Assembly (NCBI GenBank): GCA_002842515.1
Contig: PHDC01000001.1
Coordinates: 124,001-188,000, forward strand
Reading direction: 5' to 3'
DNA from: Bacteroidetes bacterium HGW-Bacteroidetes-5
GTDB lineage: Bacteria; Bacteroidota; Bacteroidia; Bacteroidales; UBA932
DNA: 64,000 bases
Positions 29,134 through 38,851 of the stretch are shown here, one piece after another. Each line of letters begins with the position of its first letter. Within the stretch, counting starts at the first letter, position 1. The translations under genes and the position numbers were made by a program. The notes below the pieces were generated by a model that had not been told where the DNA came from, made no database searches, and was given only the letters and a program-made list of their open reading frames with translations.

Positions 29134-30255
29134 TTATTCTGATTTTACAGCATTTGCATAAATTGATAGGAATATCTTCTTAATCTCCTCTTTATCTCCT
29201 TCAAATCCGGAAATTTTGAATTCACAATACTCTTCAAAATTAGCTCTCTCCTCTACAGAGTAGGAAGATGAAATGTCATTTATGTTGGACAATATATCTG
29301 AAGCTATCCTACTAGTATTCCATACTTTATATCCGGAATTAATTCTAGAGTCTACAATCTCTGAAAGCGACTTAAACCGTTCATTTTTTGCTTTTAAGCT
29401 ACACGCTTCGAGCTCTGCTGCAGTTATGGGATTGCAGAAATTGATGTGGATTTTGCCCTTATATTGCATTATCCCTGTAAGAATACTGTTTAAATCTTCT
29501 CCGGGTGATTTTTTATACCTTGTTCTTTTTGAAACATAGAGCTCCTTTGCTTTTAGAAAATCACACGGCTCATATTCATAAGATATTGAAACGGGAACAA
29601 TGGAGAGTTCGTCAAAATCGCTTATAAATTCTCCTGAACCACTCATATCCAGCATTTTTAGAAGCCCTTGTTCGGTAATATCAATTCCATCCTTAGTTCT
29701 TCCGTTTCTCTGTGCAATCCAAACTGAACTTCTTTGAGAAGATATACTCTCCCGGATATACTCCGACAAGACCATTGAAGAGTTATAAATCTCCCGGGGA
29801 TTCGTGCTTCGTATTACCTTTATCATTTTATTAGATCTTGCAACATCTTCAATAAATGAATCTGTTATAAGATTGTCTCCAATTGCTAACTCAGATGTCT
29901 CAATGTTATTTATTCTGAGAATCACCTGGATCAATGCAGAATCCAGTAATATGTCCCTGTGATTGGAAATGTAAAGATGTTTTTTCTCTCCTGTCAGGTT
30001 CTCTATTCCGGAGTAAGTCAATCCCTTGGAGGTATCTGAAACTATCTTTTTGATAGCAAAAAGCATTACCTTACCCTGAAACTCATCTACGCTTTTAAGT
30101 GAAGAGATGAAACTTCTTAACTCATCCGGGTTTTTCCCGGGATATAAATATGCAGATATGTCTTTCAAAAGAGGGTGGAATGCAATCCTTTTAAGTGCCG
30201 GAGCCTCTTCATCTCCGATATAGGGTCTTATATCCTTAAACTTATCGCCGGTCAT
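29134..30255 (-). CDS. PlsC-like 1-acyl-glycerol-3-phosphate acyltransferase family protein
   Basis: Acyltransferase NHRDILLD (HX4D) motif within LYISNHRDILLDSALIQ. Confidence 0.75.
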   Translation of the reverse strand: MTGDKFKDIRPYIGDEEAPALKRIAFHPLLKDISAYLYPGKNPDELRSFISSLKSVDEFQGKVMLFAIKKIVSDTSKGLTYSGIENLTGEKKHLYISNHRDILLDSALIQVILRINNIETSELAIGDNLITDSFIEDVARSNKMIKVIRSTNPREIYNSSMVLSEYIRESISSQRSSVWIAQRNGRTKDGIDITEQGLLKMLDMSGSGEFISDFDELSIVPVSISYEYEPCDFLKAKELYVSKRTRYKKSPGEDLNSILTGIMQYKGKIHINFCNPITAAELEACSLKAKNERFKSLSEIVDSRINSGYKVWNTSRIASDILSNINDISSSYSVEERANFEEYCEFKISGFEGDKEEIKKIFLSIYANAVKSE

Positions 30256-30290
30256 TATCTTTTCTTTAAAGTTTCAAAGTTATAAAATTA

Positions 30291-31928
30291 TTATACATCT
30301 CTTAAAAAGCTATCTGTTATCGGAACAAGAATCCATAAGATCATTACAAAAAAGGCAGAAAAAAGAGAGAGAGAACCTATTGTAAGTGCCACTATAATAG
30401 AGTATAGAAGAGGAGTAATAAATAGGATAATAAGTCCACCTAAAATGATGTTCACAAATCTTAAATTTCTAAATAAGGTAGTGAAAATTGCAGGTAAAGA
30501 GATTAATGCCGGAATGAAAAATAGTACACTATCTCCTGTATAATAGTACATAATTGTCGATAAAATTACGAGTAAAAGGCTTCCACAAGAGAGGATTGCA
30601 TTAACAGACAATCTCATTTTTATGATAAGTCGCCTGTACAAAAGGATTAATAACGTTAAAATTGATAAAAGAGATATAGCAATAACAGTGTATTCACCTT
30701 TTATATAAGGTAAGTATTGGAGACGGAATTCCATATTATTAAGAGTTGCAGCTAACCTAGAAACAAGATAACCCACAGCTGAGCAGAGTAAAACAGAACC
30801 AACGATAATTAGAGATAACTTAAGTAGGTCTCGGGATGAAAATTTCCTGAGCTTAACATTTACCAACAAAGAGGTTAATATCAGAATAAAAGCGATTAAC
30901 TTGAAAATGAGATATGTATTTGGTGTAAGTGTTACCAGCCCAACATAAGGTACAGAGAAGAAAACAAGATCTTTATCGCTTTTTAAATAGTCACTTTTAG
31001 AGTATTTTAGATTTGTAAGATACTCTTTAATAATGGGTTCTATCTGCTCTCCATAGTGCTGTATAGATTTGAGAGAGATATTTTCGAAGTTGTCAAGTTC
31101 TGTGTGATAGTAATTAAGATTATCAATAACAGCAAAGTTCATACCCGGAAAGCGATCTTTTACAACAGTAAAATCTGTACTGTTTGGTAATATTCTGTAG
31201 ATGGCTGTGGTGAGAGAATAGGCGTATGGGTTTCTCGCTTTTTTGTATAACTCAATGATTTTTTTATTACCGGCAGAGGTTTCAAATAGAACAGCAGCCC
31301 CTTTTATACCTCTTGCTTCGATGTTAATAATAAGTCCTACATTATTAAAAATCAGAGAGTCGTGCTCAATGGCATTTTTAATACCCTCAAGGTTTGACTC
31401 TTCGGAATCTGTAAATAAAACTTTTACCCCCTGTATCCAATCATCTCGGTATTTTTGAGCATTGTTAACTAGTTCCAGAATCACTCCCAGCCCATACCCG
31501 TCATCTGCAGCCCCGAATGAGTACTCCTCCCTCCCTTTTACCATATTTTTGAATCTTGAGTCAATATGTGCAATAAACATCACATAAGAGCCGGCTTCAC
31601 TTTTTACAGGCTCGGAAACAGCATATAGATTTGCGATATCTATGTATCTGTTAAATCTATCCTGAATTGAGTCATACCGGTAATAGGAAGCATCCAGACC
31701 AATTTCTATAAGCCGGTCAAATAGATAATTTCTGACAATCTCTCTCTCAACGGGATGATCTATTGAGTGTGGTTCTTTTGATATTACCTCAATGTCTGAC
31801 TTTACTCTTAGGGCAGAGAAACATTTACTATCATCCTCTTTTACAGATGTAAGAAATGAGTTATCTAAAGATATTATAAAGGTTGTTATTACAACCAAAG
31901 ACGCAATAAAGAACCTCCCGGTGCTCAT
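30291..31928 (-). CDS. M28 family zinc peptidase with C-terminal transmembrane region
   Basis: FIAHIDSR...GAADDGYGLGVILEL...TDSEESNLEG...YHTELDN; multiple hydrophobic helices at C-terminus. Confidence 0.87.
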   Translation of the reverse strand: MSTGRFFIASLVVITTFIISLDNSFLTSVKEDDSKCFSALRVKSDIEVISKEPHSIDHPVEREIVRNYLFDRLIEIGLDASYYRYDSIQDRFNRYIDIANLYAVSEPVKSEAGSYVMFIAHIDSRFKNMVKGREEYSFGAADDGYGLGVILELVNNAQKYRDDWIQGVKVLFTDSEESNLEGIKNAIEHDSLIFNNVGLIINIEARGIKGAAVLFETSAGNKKIIELYKKARNPYAYSLTTAIYRILPNSTDFTVVKDRFPGMNFAVIDNLNYYHTELDNFENISLKSIQHYGEQIEPIIKEYLTNLKYSKSDYLKSDKDLVFFSVPYVGLVTLTPNTYLIFKLIAFILILTSLLVNVKLRKFSSRDLLKLSLIIVGSVLLCSAVGYLVSRLAATLNNMEFRLQYLPYIKGEYTVIAISLLSILTLLILLYRRLIIKMRLSVNAILSCGSLLLVILSTIMYYYTGDSVLFFIPALISLPAIFTTLFRNLRFVNIILGGLIILFITPLLYSIIVALTIGSLSLFSAFFVMILWILVPITDSFLRDV

Positions 31929-33778
31929 TATTGCTCCAGATTATACTTGTTGTAGATATCCTTTCCTTCAGGTGTATAGGCATACCTAATTCTTTCGGCA
32001 TAAACCTCTTCAACTTTAGATCTAACCATCTTCATTGTGGAGTTAATCATTCTATTCTGCTCTGAAAATGGTTCGTCGGCAATTATAAAGGAGGATGGAA
32101 GCCATCTCTCCGGAAACATTCCCGCAAACTCTCCGTTACCTTTATATTTATTCAGCTCTTTTGAAACTGCTTCAACAAGCTCTTTTCCTCTAAGTTTGCT
32201 TTTATCGACAGAGAGCACTGCAATTGTATAAGGAGACTGATTATTATGAAGCATAACCTGCTGAATAAGTTTGGAGTTACCAAGAATAGCCTCCTCTATC
32301 CCTTCAGGTGAATATTTCTCACCGTCACTTGATATTAGTAGAGATTTAAACCTTCCAAGCACATAGAGAAATCCGTCTGAATCCATATACCCTAAGTCTC
32401 CTGTGTATAACCATCCGTCTCTGACGCTCTCTTGTGTAGCTTTAGGGTTTTTCCAATAGCCGGCCATCACATTTTCACCTTTTATAACTATCTCTCCGGA
32501 AACGCCTAAAGGCATTGTATTTCCTTCAGAATCAAGAATCTTTAGCTCAAGAGGCTTTATCAATATTCCAGAAGAGCCTAGTTTATGTTTGTCGGGACCA
32601 TTGGAGGATATTATAGGAGTTGCTTCTGAGAGTCCATACCCCTGGAACATTGGAATTCCAAGTGCGTAGTAAAATTTTTGCATCTCAATATCCAGCAAAG
32701 CTCCACCTCCAACAAAAAATTCTAAATCACCACCCATTGCACTCTTCACTTTTGAGAATAGAATCTTGTCAAATAACTTCACTAAAGGCCATAATAGTAT
32801 GGAAACTCCGGTACCTTTGTCACATCCCTTTTTGTTGTAGGCATAAGCAACTTTAAGTGCAAAACCAAAAAGAGCTTCTGCAATTTTCCCTTTAGATTTG
32901 ATTGAGTTTTCAATATTTTTCCGAAAACTTTTTGCTAATGCTGGTACTGAAAGTAAAATATTAGGTTTAACCTCGTTAATATTTATAGGAATATTCTTTA
33001 GTGTGTCCATCCCGGTTTTTCCAGCTTGTACAGTGGCTACAATAGATCCGGTAGCAATCATTATATAGAATCCTACAACGTGTGCAAAACAGTGATCCAG
33101 AGGGAGTATTATGAGCATTCTCTTTTCAGGAGGAATGGACATTATTGATAAAGCCTGCTCTACATTTGCAGAATAATTCCGATGAGTAAGGATAACACCT
33201 TTTGGATCTGCAGTGGTTCCAGATGTATAGGTTATTGTTGCATAGTCATTATTTTCAATTGATTGCGCGATAGATCTAAAATTATCTTGATTATTTACCA
33301 AATAATCTTTTCCAATATTTACAACATCTTCTACGTAGATTTCACCCTCTTGATAGCTCTCTAGTTTGTCAAAGACAATTATTCTCTTAACTAAAGGCAG
33401 CTGTTCCCTTATAGGCCTTATCTTTCTAAGCTGCCTCTCCGAAACAAGCAGTGTATCCACATCGGCGTGAATTAGCCTGAAAAGAAGGTCATTGCTCTCT
33501 TCTATCTTGATTGAAATAGGAACATTTACCCCACCTGCATAGAAAATTCCAAGCTCACCAATTATCCACCAATTCCGACCTTCGGAGATGATTGATGCGT
33601 GACTCTTTTTTTGAAAGCCCAATGAACAAAGGCCCGCCCCAAATTGTTCTGCGATTAGCTTTGTTTGAGAATAGGTGGTAGGAGTATACTCCTTGTCAAT
33701 TTTCTCAAGTAAAAGAGTATAGTTGGAGTATTTCTCAACTGACTCTTCAAAAAGATCAATAATTGTTCTTTTTTTCAT
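31928..33778 (-). CDS. Long-chain fatty acid-CoA ligase / AMP-binding enzyme
   Basis: TITYTSGTTADPKGVILTHRN; QGYGLSEATPII; LYTGDLGYMDSDGFLYVLGR. Start set at MKKRTIIDLF; ORF track opens at 33874. Confidence 0.93.
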   Translation of the reverse strand: MKKRTIIDLFEESVEKYSNYTLLLEKIDKEYTPTTYSQTKLIAEQFGAGLCSLGFQKKSHASIISEGRNWWIIGELGIFYAGGVNVPISIKIEESNDLLFRLIHADVDTLLVSERQLRKIRPIREQLPLVKRIIVFDKLESYQEGEIYVEDVVNIGKDYLVNNQDNFRSIAQSIENNDYATITYTSGTTADPKGVILTHRNYSANVEQALSIMSIPPEKRMLIILPLDHCFAHVVGFYIMIATGSIVATVQAGKTGMDTLKNIPININEVKPNILLSVPALAKSFRKNIENSIKSKGKIAEALFGFALKVAYAYNKKGCDKGTGVSILLWPLVKLFDKILFSKVKSAMGGDLEFFVGGGALLDIEMQKFYYALGIPMFQGYGLSEATPIISSNGPDKHKLGSSGILIKPLELKILDSEGNTMPLGVSGEIVIKGENVMAGYWKNPKATQESVRDGWLYTGDLGYMDSDGFLYVLGRFKSLLISSDGEKYSPEGIEEAILGNSKLIQQVMLHNNQSPYTIAVLSVDKSKLRGKELVEAVSKELNKYKGNGEFAGMFPERWLPSSFIIADEPFSEQNRMINSTMKMVRSKVEEVYAERIRYAYTPEGKDIYNKYNLEQ

Positions 33779-33798
33779 AATGGTTAGGTTTTGTTTAG

Positions 33799-33806
33799 CA
33801 AAAATA
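33799..33806 (-). promoter_or_regulatory. Bacteroidota-type -7 element (TATTTTTG) for acyl-CoA ligase gene
   Basis: TAnnTTTG on - strand, about 20 nt before the MKKRT start. Confidence 0.5.
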
Positions 33807-33814
33807 TATAATAA

Positions 33815-35584
33815 ATGTTCAAAAGTTGTTCTCCATACCTTAAAATGTTTAACGGAAAGGGGGTAAATTGGCACTACTCGCTTACTAATGAGCTTCTTAA
33901 TATTGCTCAGGAAGAGGATAAGTTAATATTTTTGCACATCGGTTACATTAGCAATATCAATATAAGAGAGTCGTCACTCGAACTTTTTGCCAACCAAGAG
34001 GTGATTTCACTTCTCAACAAGAATTTTATTTGTATAATTGAGGATAAAGAGGATAAACCTGAATCTTTTCTATTAGCTCTTGACCTTCTATTCTTGAATC
34101 AGGATTTTTCCTATGGCCCTATGAATATGTTTATTATGCCTAACAGAAGGCCATTAATAGCTTTTTCTGACTGCGATCCGGATAACTTTCTAGAAATTGC
34201 AAACTCCCTGCTGCTTGCAAAAAAAGAGAAAAGAGAGAAACTAAAGCAGTTATCGGAGGAGCTTTCTAAAAGGGCAATTAATACAGGTATAATTACGGAT
34301 ATGAAAAAGGATTCTGTCATAGAAAAACCTATTCTTGAAAAATATGTTCAGATGTGGTTTAAGAATATGTTTGATACCGATTTTATATATAAATTAAAAC
34401 CATTTACACCCAATCCTGCATCTCTATATACTATAATTGAATATCTGAGATTATACCCGGATAAGAGATTCTCCGATAAAATGGAGGAGCTTCTCAATCA
34501 TATGCAATATTCTGCACTTTTTGATGTGATTGACGGAGGTTTCTTCCGACAGGCTATTGACTACTCTTGTAATAAAGCTCTTTATGAAAAGAGTCTTGAA
34601 GAGAATAGTCTTTTCCTTATGTTGTATTCTGCAGCATATAAACTATACGGCAATGAGTCATATAAAGTGACATCATTAATGACATATAATTTTATCTTAA
34701 ATGAGCTTTTAAATGATAAGGGTGCTCTGGTTAACAGTACTACTTTAATGGGTAAAATTGAAGATGCTGTATATTATTCCTATTCTGTAAATGAATTATC
34801 TATTATTTTTCCTGAGAGATACTCTCAGATTGCAATTGCATTAGGTATGGATATGACTCAAAACCGAATGGAAAAACAGACTCCGGTAAGAGGTGCAGAT
34901 ACATATATATATATATCAGAGGAGGATATAGATCTCCTGCGTCAAAGAAGATTAGAACATAGGGGTTACTATAAGGATACCCGGGTTATAACAGCTTCAA
35001 ATTCTGTAACTGCAACAGCTTTTTCTATTGCGTCAATATATCTTCAAGACCCCTCTATGTACTATCAAGCCACAAAAATTTTTGAATATTTACTATTCAA
35101 TAATATTGACAATAGTGATGGGAGACTCTATCGGTATACCTGCTGTTCGGATAGTTATCTAATTGGATATTTGTCAGATTACGCTCACTTTATTGAAGCA
35201 TCACTTGAACTGTATAAAAACAGATTTGACACAGAGTATTTGATGATTGCAAAGAGATATACAGAGATGGTAATGGAGAGGTTTTACAAACCTGAGAACG
35301 GAATGTTTAGTAAATCTGAGAGAGATTTTGTCTCTGACACTGTTCCATTCAAAAGAGAATCAAACATCGATTTTATCAGACCTTCTGCAAATTCTGTAAT
35401 GGCGGGTAACCTAATTTCTCTTTATGAGATTACGGCAGAAGAGAGATATATTACGATTGCAAAGCAGCAATTAAACAATATTGTTCCAAATCTACTAAAT
35501 TCAGGTCCAATGCTATCCAGTTGGGCTCATAAGATTTTAAAATATATAAATATAGATATCAATCCTTTATCTAAAGAGAATTGA
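33815..35584 (+). CDS. DUF255/YyaL-like protein (degenerate thioredoxin-like N-domain + glycosidase-like toroid)
   Basis: SPYLKMFNGKGVNWHYSLTNELLNIAQEEDKLIFLHIGYISNINIRESS...LLNKNFICIIEDKEDKP follows the family layout but lacks the CHWC motif. Confidence 0.72.
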   Translation: MFKSCSPYLKMFNGKGVNWHYSLTNELLNIAQEEDKLIFLHIGYISNINIRESSLELFANQEVISLLNKNFICIIEDKEDKPESFLLALDLLFLNQDFSYGPMNMFIMPNRRPLIAFSDCDPDNFLEIANSLLLAKKEKREKLKQLSEELSKRAINTGIITDMKKDSVIEKPILEKYVQMWFKNMFDTDFIYKLKPFTPNPASLYTIIEYLRLYPDKRFSDKMEELLNHMQYSALFDVIDGGFFRQAIDYSCNKALYEKSLEENSLFLMLYSAAYKLYGNESYKVTSLMTYNFILNELLNDKGALVNSTTLMGKIEDAVYYSYSVNELSIIFPERYSQIAIALGMDMTQNRMEKQTPVRGADTYIYISEEDIDLLRQRRLEHRGYYKDTRVITASNSVTATAFSIASIYLQDPSMYYQATKIFEYLLFNNIDNSDGRLYRYTCCSDSYLIGYLSDYAHFIEASLELYKNRFDTEYLMIAKRYTEMVMERFYKPENGMFSKSERDFVSDTVPFKRESNIDFIRPSANSVMAGNLISLYEITAEERYITIAKQQLNNIVPNLLNSGPMLSSWAHKILKYINIDINPLSKEN

Positions 35585-36784
35585 ACTATCTCCATAACTT
35601 AAAAATCTAAAGTCACTTTTAAGAGCATACTCATACATCTCTCTCCATTTATCTCCGATAAAAGCTGAGATTAGTAGTAAAAGAGTGCTTTTAGGTTGGT
35701 GAAAATTGGTAATAAGTACATCTGCAATTTTAAAGATATATCCGGGAACAATTATTATCTCAGTCTTTCTCTCCAACACTTCCATATTTTTACTCTCCAT
35801 CCAAAATATTAAAGCTTGTAAAGCATCTATTTTCGAGTATTCCTTTATCTGATTATAGGGTTCCCATTGTGTCACATCTTTTGGAATCCCTTTTTCTTTA
35901 CATTGAACCCCAAGATAATAAAGGCTTTCAAGAGTTCTGACTGTTGTTGTGCCTACTGCAACAATCTTCTCTTGAGCTTTAAGTTTATTCAATATCTTTT
36001 TAAGAAGAGCTATTTCAATGGAAAAAGGCTCTGAGTGCATTTTATGATCTATTATCAGTTCACTTTTAACCGGAATAAAGGTTCCTGCTCCAACGTGAAG
36101 GCAAATCTCCCCTCTTTCTACTGTGCTGTTATCAATTTCTTTAAGCAATGTTTGAGTAAAGTGAAGTCCGGCCGTTGGAGCGGCAACAGAGCCCCTCTCC
36201 TTGGCGTAAAGCGTTTGATATCTCTCTCTGTCACTATCTTTTGATTCCCTGTGCAAATATGGTGGGATGGGTACTTTTCCACACATCTCCATAACCTGTG
36301 AAAATGGAATATCAAGAGACCATCTGAAGTTTATTATAAATTTATCGTCAAGTCGGGTTTCAATAGAGGCTCTGAGATCTATTTCAGATAAAAGAGCGTC
36401 ACAGCCAGAATCAAAGAGGATCTCGCCGGACTTCCATCTTTTTGCATTCCCGACAACAGCTTTCCAGCTACAAGAAGATGTAGAGGAGAAAGAACGATTG
36501 TACTCAGCAGGTATATAGGGCTCTAAACAGAATATCTCTATATAGGCACCACTCTCTTTGCGAAAAATCAATCTTGCGGGAACAACCCTGGTATTGTTGA
36601 ATATAAGAAGAGATTTTTCCGGCAGCAACTCCGTTAGATTTGAAAATTTTGACTCGGATATTAAATTGTCTCTAAATATTAAAATCCTGGAGGCATCTCT
36701 GCTCTCAAGGGGGTATTTAGCAATTTTGTCATCTGTCAGATTATAGTTATAATCCTCAATTCTAATTTCAGGCTCCACAATCAA
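35567..36784 (-). CDS. queA: S-adenosylmethionine:tRNA ribosyltransferase-isomerase
   Basis: LIFNNTRVVPARL; RGSVAAPTAGLHFT; HVGAGTFIPVK; NFHQPKSTLLLLISAFIG. Confidence 0.93.
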   Translation of the reverse strand: MIVEPEIRIEDYNYNLTDDKIAKYPLESRDASRILIFRDNLISESKFSNLTELLPEKSLLIFNNTRVVPARLIFRKESGAYIEIFCLEPYIPAEYNRSFSSTSSCSWKAVVGNAKRWKSGEILFDSGCDALLSEIDLRASIETRLDDKFIINFRWSLDIPFSQVMEMCGKVPIPPYLHRESKDSDRERYQTLYAKERGSVAAPTAGLHFTQTLLKEIDNSTVERGEICLHVGAGTFIPVKSELIIDHKMHSEPFSIEIALLKKILNKLKAQEKIVAVGTTTVRTLESLYYLGVQCKEKGIPKDVTQWEPYNQIKEYSKIDALQALIFWMESKNMEVLERKTEIIIVPGYIFKIADVLITNFHQPKSTLLLLISAFIGDKWREMYEYALKSDFRFLSYGDSSILFR

Positions 36785-36846
36785 TTATTTTGTGCAAAAC
36801 TATATAAATATATGGTAGGAATAAAATAGTTCATAATTATAGATGT

Positions 36847-36951
36847 GTTTACAAATGTTAATTACGAAAACAATCAGATAACGATACATATGTAATCACA
36901 TCAGGGAGCAAATGGTACTTTAGAGAGACAATTTTTGGTTACATAGTTAAA
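36847..36951. promoter_or_regulatory. Distal group of three operator-like sites related to GTTACATATGTAAC
   Basis: 36847 GTTTACAAATGTTA; 36883 GATACATATGTAAT; 36938 GTTACATAGTTAAA. Confidence 0.5.
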
Positions 36952-37223
36952 CTAAAATAGTTGTAAATTATGTATATATAATATATAGATAACCAGTATA
37001 TTATAAGATTTAAATCAAGTAATTTATAGATATTTTTAGAATAAAAGAGTTAAATAAGCCTATATTAGTTGATAATTAGAGAATATACACACCTTAAGTA
37101 TCAGATAACCAATATATACATCTATTATATCATTACTACTACTTGATATAAAAGATATCTGCACAATAGTTTTTATAATCCATTACTGGCTAATATTCTT
37201 AAGATAGGATCTCGAAAATGTTT

Positions 37224-37307
37224 GTTACATTTGTAATCTATAATATAGTTACATATGTAACCATATTATTGCTTACATTTGTATCACTAACTGTTTACAT
37301 ATATGAA
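37224..37307. promoter_or_regulatory. Proximal array of four operator-like sites upstream of/over the XRE gene start
   Basis: 37224 GTTACATTTGTAAT; 37248 GTTACATATGTAAC (perfect palindrome); 37272 CTTACATTTGTATC; 37294 TTTACATATATGAA; first three on exact 24-bp spacing. Confidence 0.7.
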
Positions 37308-37773
37308 AGACCGTTTACAGCGTTTTTTGGACCTTGAGCAGCTTACTCCTGCCCGTTTAGCGGATATATTGGGTATACAGAGATCTGGTCTCTCTCATAT
37401 TTTGTCAGGAAGAAACAAACCCGGCTTTGACCTGATACAAAAGTTGCTAACCAAGTTTCCTTCGCTTAATGCAGATTGGCTAATTACAGGCAAGGGAAAA
37501 GTCTACAAAGAGAGCTCCCCTTCTCAAGATATTACTGCATCAACTACACTATTCGGTAATATTGAAAAAAAGGAGGAGGATGTCATTTCTGGAAAACCTG
37601 CCATTTCTACTGAAAGTAAAGAGATTAATGGTACTTTAGAGGCATCTCAACCGTATGAGAATTCAATAAATGAATCAATCAACAGATCTGATCAGGAAAA
37701 AAGGAGTCTCAGAAAGATAATAATGATCTACTCAGACCATTCATTTGTCGAATACATTCCCGGTAAGGAGTAA
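37303..37773 (+). CDS. XRE-family helix-turn-helix regulator
   Basis: LTPARLADILGIQRSGLSHILSGRNKPGFDLIQKLLTKFPSLNADWLITGKG. Confidence 0.88.
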   Translation: MKDRLQRFLDLEQLTPARLADILGIQRSGLSHILSGRNKPGFDLIQKLLTKFPSLNADWLITGKGKVYKESSPSQDITASTTLFGNIEKKEEDVISGKPAISTESKEINGTLEASQPYENSINESINRSDQEKRSLRKIIMIYSDHSFVEYIPGKE

Positions 37774-37789
37774 TTAGTACAAATATTAT

Positions 37790-37797
37790 TATCTTTG
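37790..37797 (+). promoter_or_regulatory. Bacteroidota-type -7 element (TATCTTTG) for pyrD
   Basis: TAnnTTTG match, 19 nt before pyrD ATG. Confidence 0.5.
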
Positions 37798-37816
37798 TGC
37801 CAAATTATCCGGCAAG

Positions 37817-38848
37817 ATGTTCAAATTATTAAGACCAATACTATTCTCTTTTTCACCTGAAACTGCCCACAATATTGTTATAGGTTTACTCAAAATCTTG
37901 AGCTTTCTCCCGATTTTTTCCCCACTTTTAAGGATCTTCTATTGTTATAAATCACCGAAGTTGGAAAAAGAGGTGATGGGAATTAAATTTAAGAATCCAA
38001 TCGGACTTGCTGCAGGTTTTGATAAAAATGGGGAGGTATATAATCAGTTATCTGATTTTGGTTTTGGTTTTATTGAGATAGGTTCTCTCACACCAAATGA
38101 ACAGATTGGAAACCCAAAACCCAGATGTTTTCGTCTATTACCGGACAGAGCGATTATCAACAGAATGGGAATCAATAACAAAGGGGTAAAATTTGCAGTT
38201 ACCAGATTAAAAGATAAAAAATCAAGAACTGTTGTAGGTGCAAACATCATTAAAAGCACATCATCTGCAAACGATCAAGCTCCTCAAGATTATGAAAAAT
38301 CTTTTGCACAACTATATGATTTTGTTGACTATTTTGTTGTAAATGTCTCCTGCCCAAATGTCAAAGGAGTTACTAAATTACAAGATATTAACTCACTGTC
38401 AGAAATTGTAGATCGACTTACTACACTTAGAAAGTATTTTGACGAATACCGGCCTATTTTACTTAAAGTATCACCTGACCTGACTTTCGAACAGTTAGAC
38501 GAGATAATAGATCTGATTCTGGTTTCCGGAATGGATGGTATTGTTGCTACAAATACAACAATAAGCAGGGAATTTCTTACCTCTCCCTCTGATCGGGTGG
38601 AGTTTATAGGAGATGGAGGTTTGAGCGGAGCTCCTTTATACAGAAAGAGTTTAGAAGTTGTTCAGTATATTCACAATAAGACAAGCGGTCAATTACCAAT
38701 TATTGCTGTGGGCGGCATAATGACCCCTAAACAGGCAAAAGAGATGATTGATTCAGGTGCTTCACTTGTTCAAATTTATACCGGATTCATTTATAATGGT
38801 CCCGGATTTGTGAGGAGAATCCTGAGACATCTTGCAAAAAACAGTTAA
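37817..38848 (+). CDS. pyrD: Dihydroorotate dehydrogenase (quinone), class 2
   Basis: NPIGLAAGFDKNGE; NPKPRCFRLLPDRAIINRMGINNKG; GGLSGAPL; VGGIMTPKQAKEMIDSGASLVQIYTGFIYNGP. Confidence 0.95.
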   Translation: MFKLLRPILFSFSPETAHNIVIGLLKILSFLPIFSPLLRIFYCYKSPKLEKEVMGIKFKNPIGLAAGFDKNGEVYNQLSDFGFGFIEIGSLTPNEQIGNPKPRCFRLLPDRAIINRMGINNKGVKFAVTRLKDKKSRTVVGANIIKSTSSANDQAPQDYEKSFAQLYDFVDYFVVNVSCPNVKGVTKLQDINSLSEIVDRLTTLRKYFDEYRPILLKVSPDLTFEQLDEIIDLILVSGMDGIVATNTTISREFLTSPSDRVEFIGDGGLSGAPLYRKSLEVVQYIHNKTSGQLPIIAVGGIMTPKQAKEMIDSGASLVQIYTGFIYNGPGFVRRILRHLAKNS

Positions 38849-38851
38849 AAA

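Noticed and set aside
34903-34916. (AT)7 dinucleotide tract inside the YyaL-like gene
   Set aside because: Short, in frame (TYIYIS), plausible by chance in AT-rich DNA.
36911-37641. 15-nt direct repeat AATGGTACTTTAGAG at 36911-36925 and 37627-37641
   Set aside because: A 15-mer repeat is expected by chance in 64 kb of AT-rich sequence; one copy is coding.
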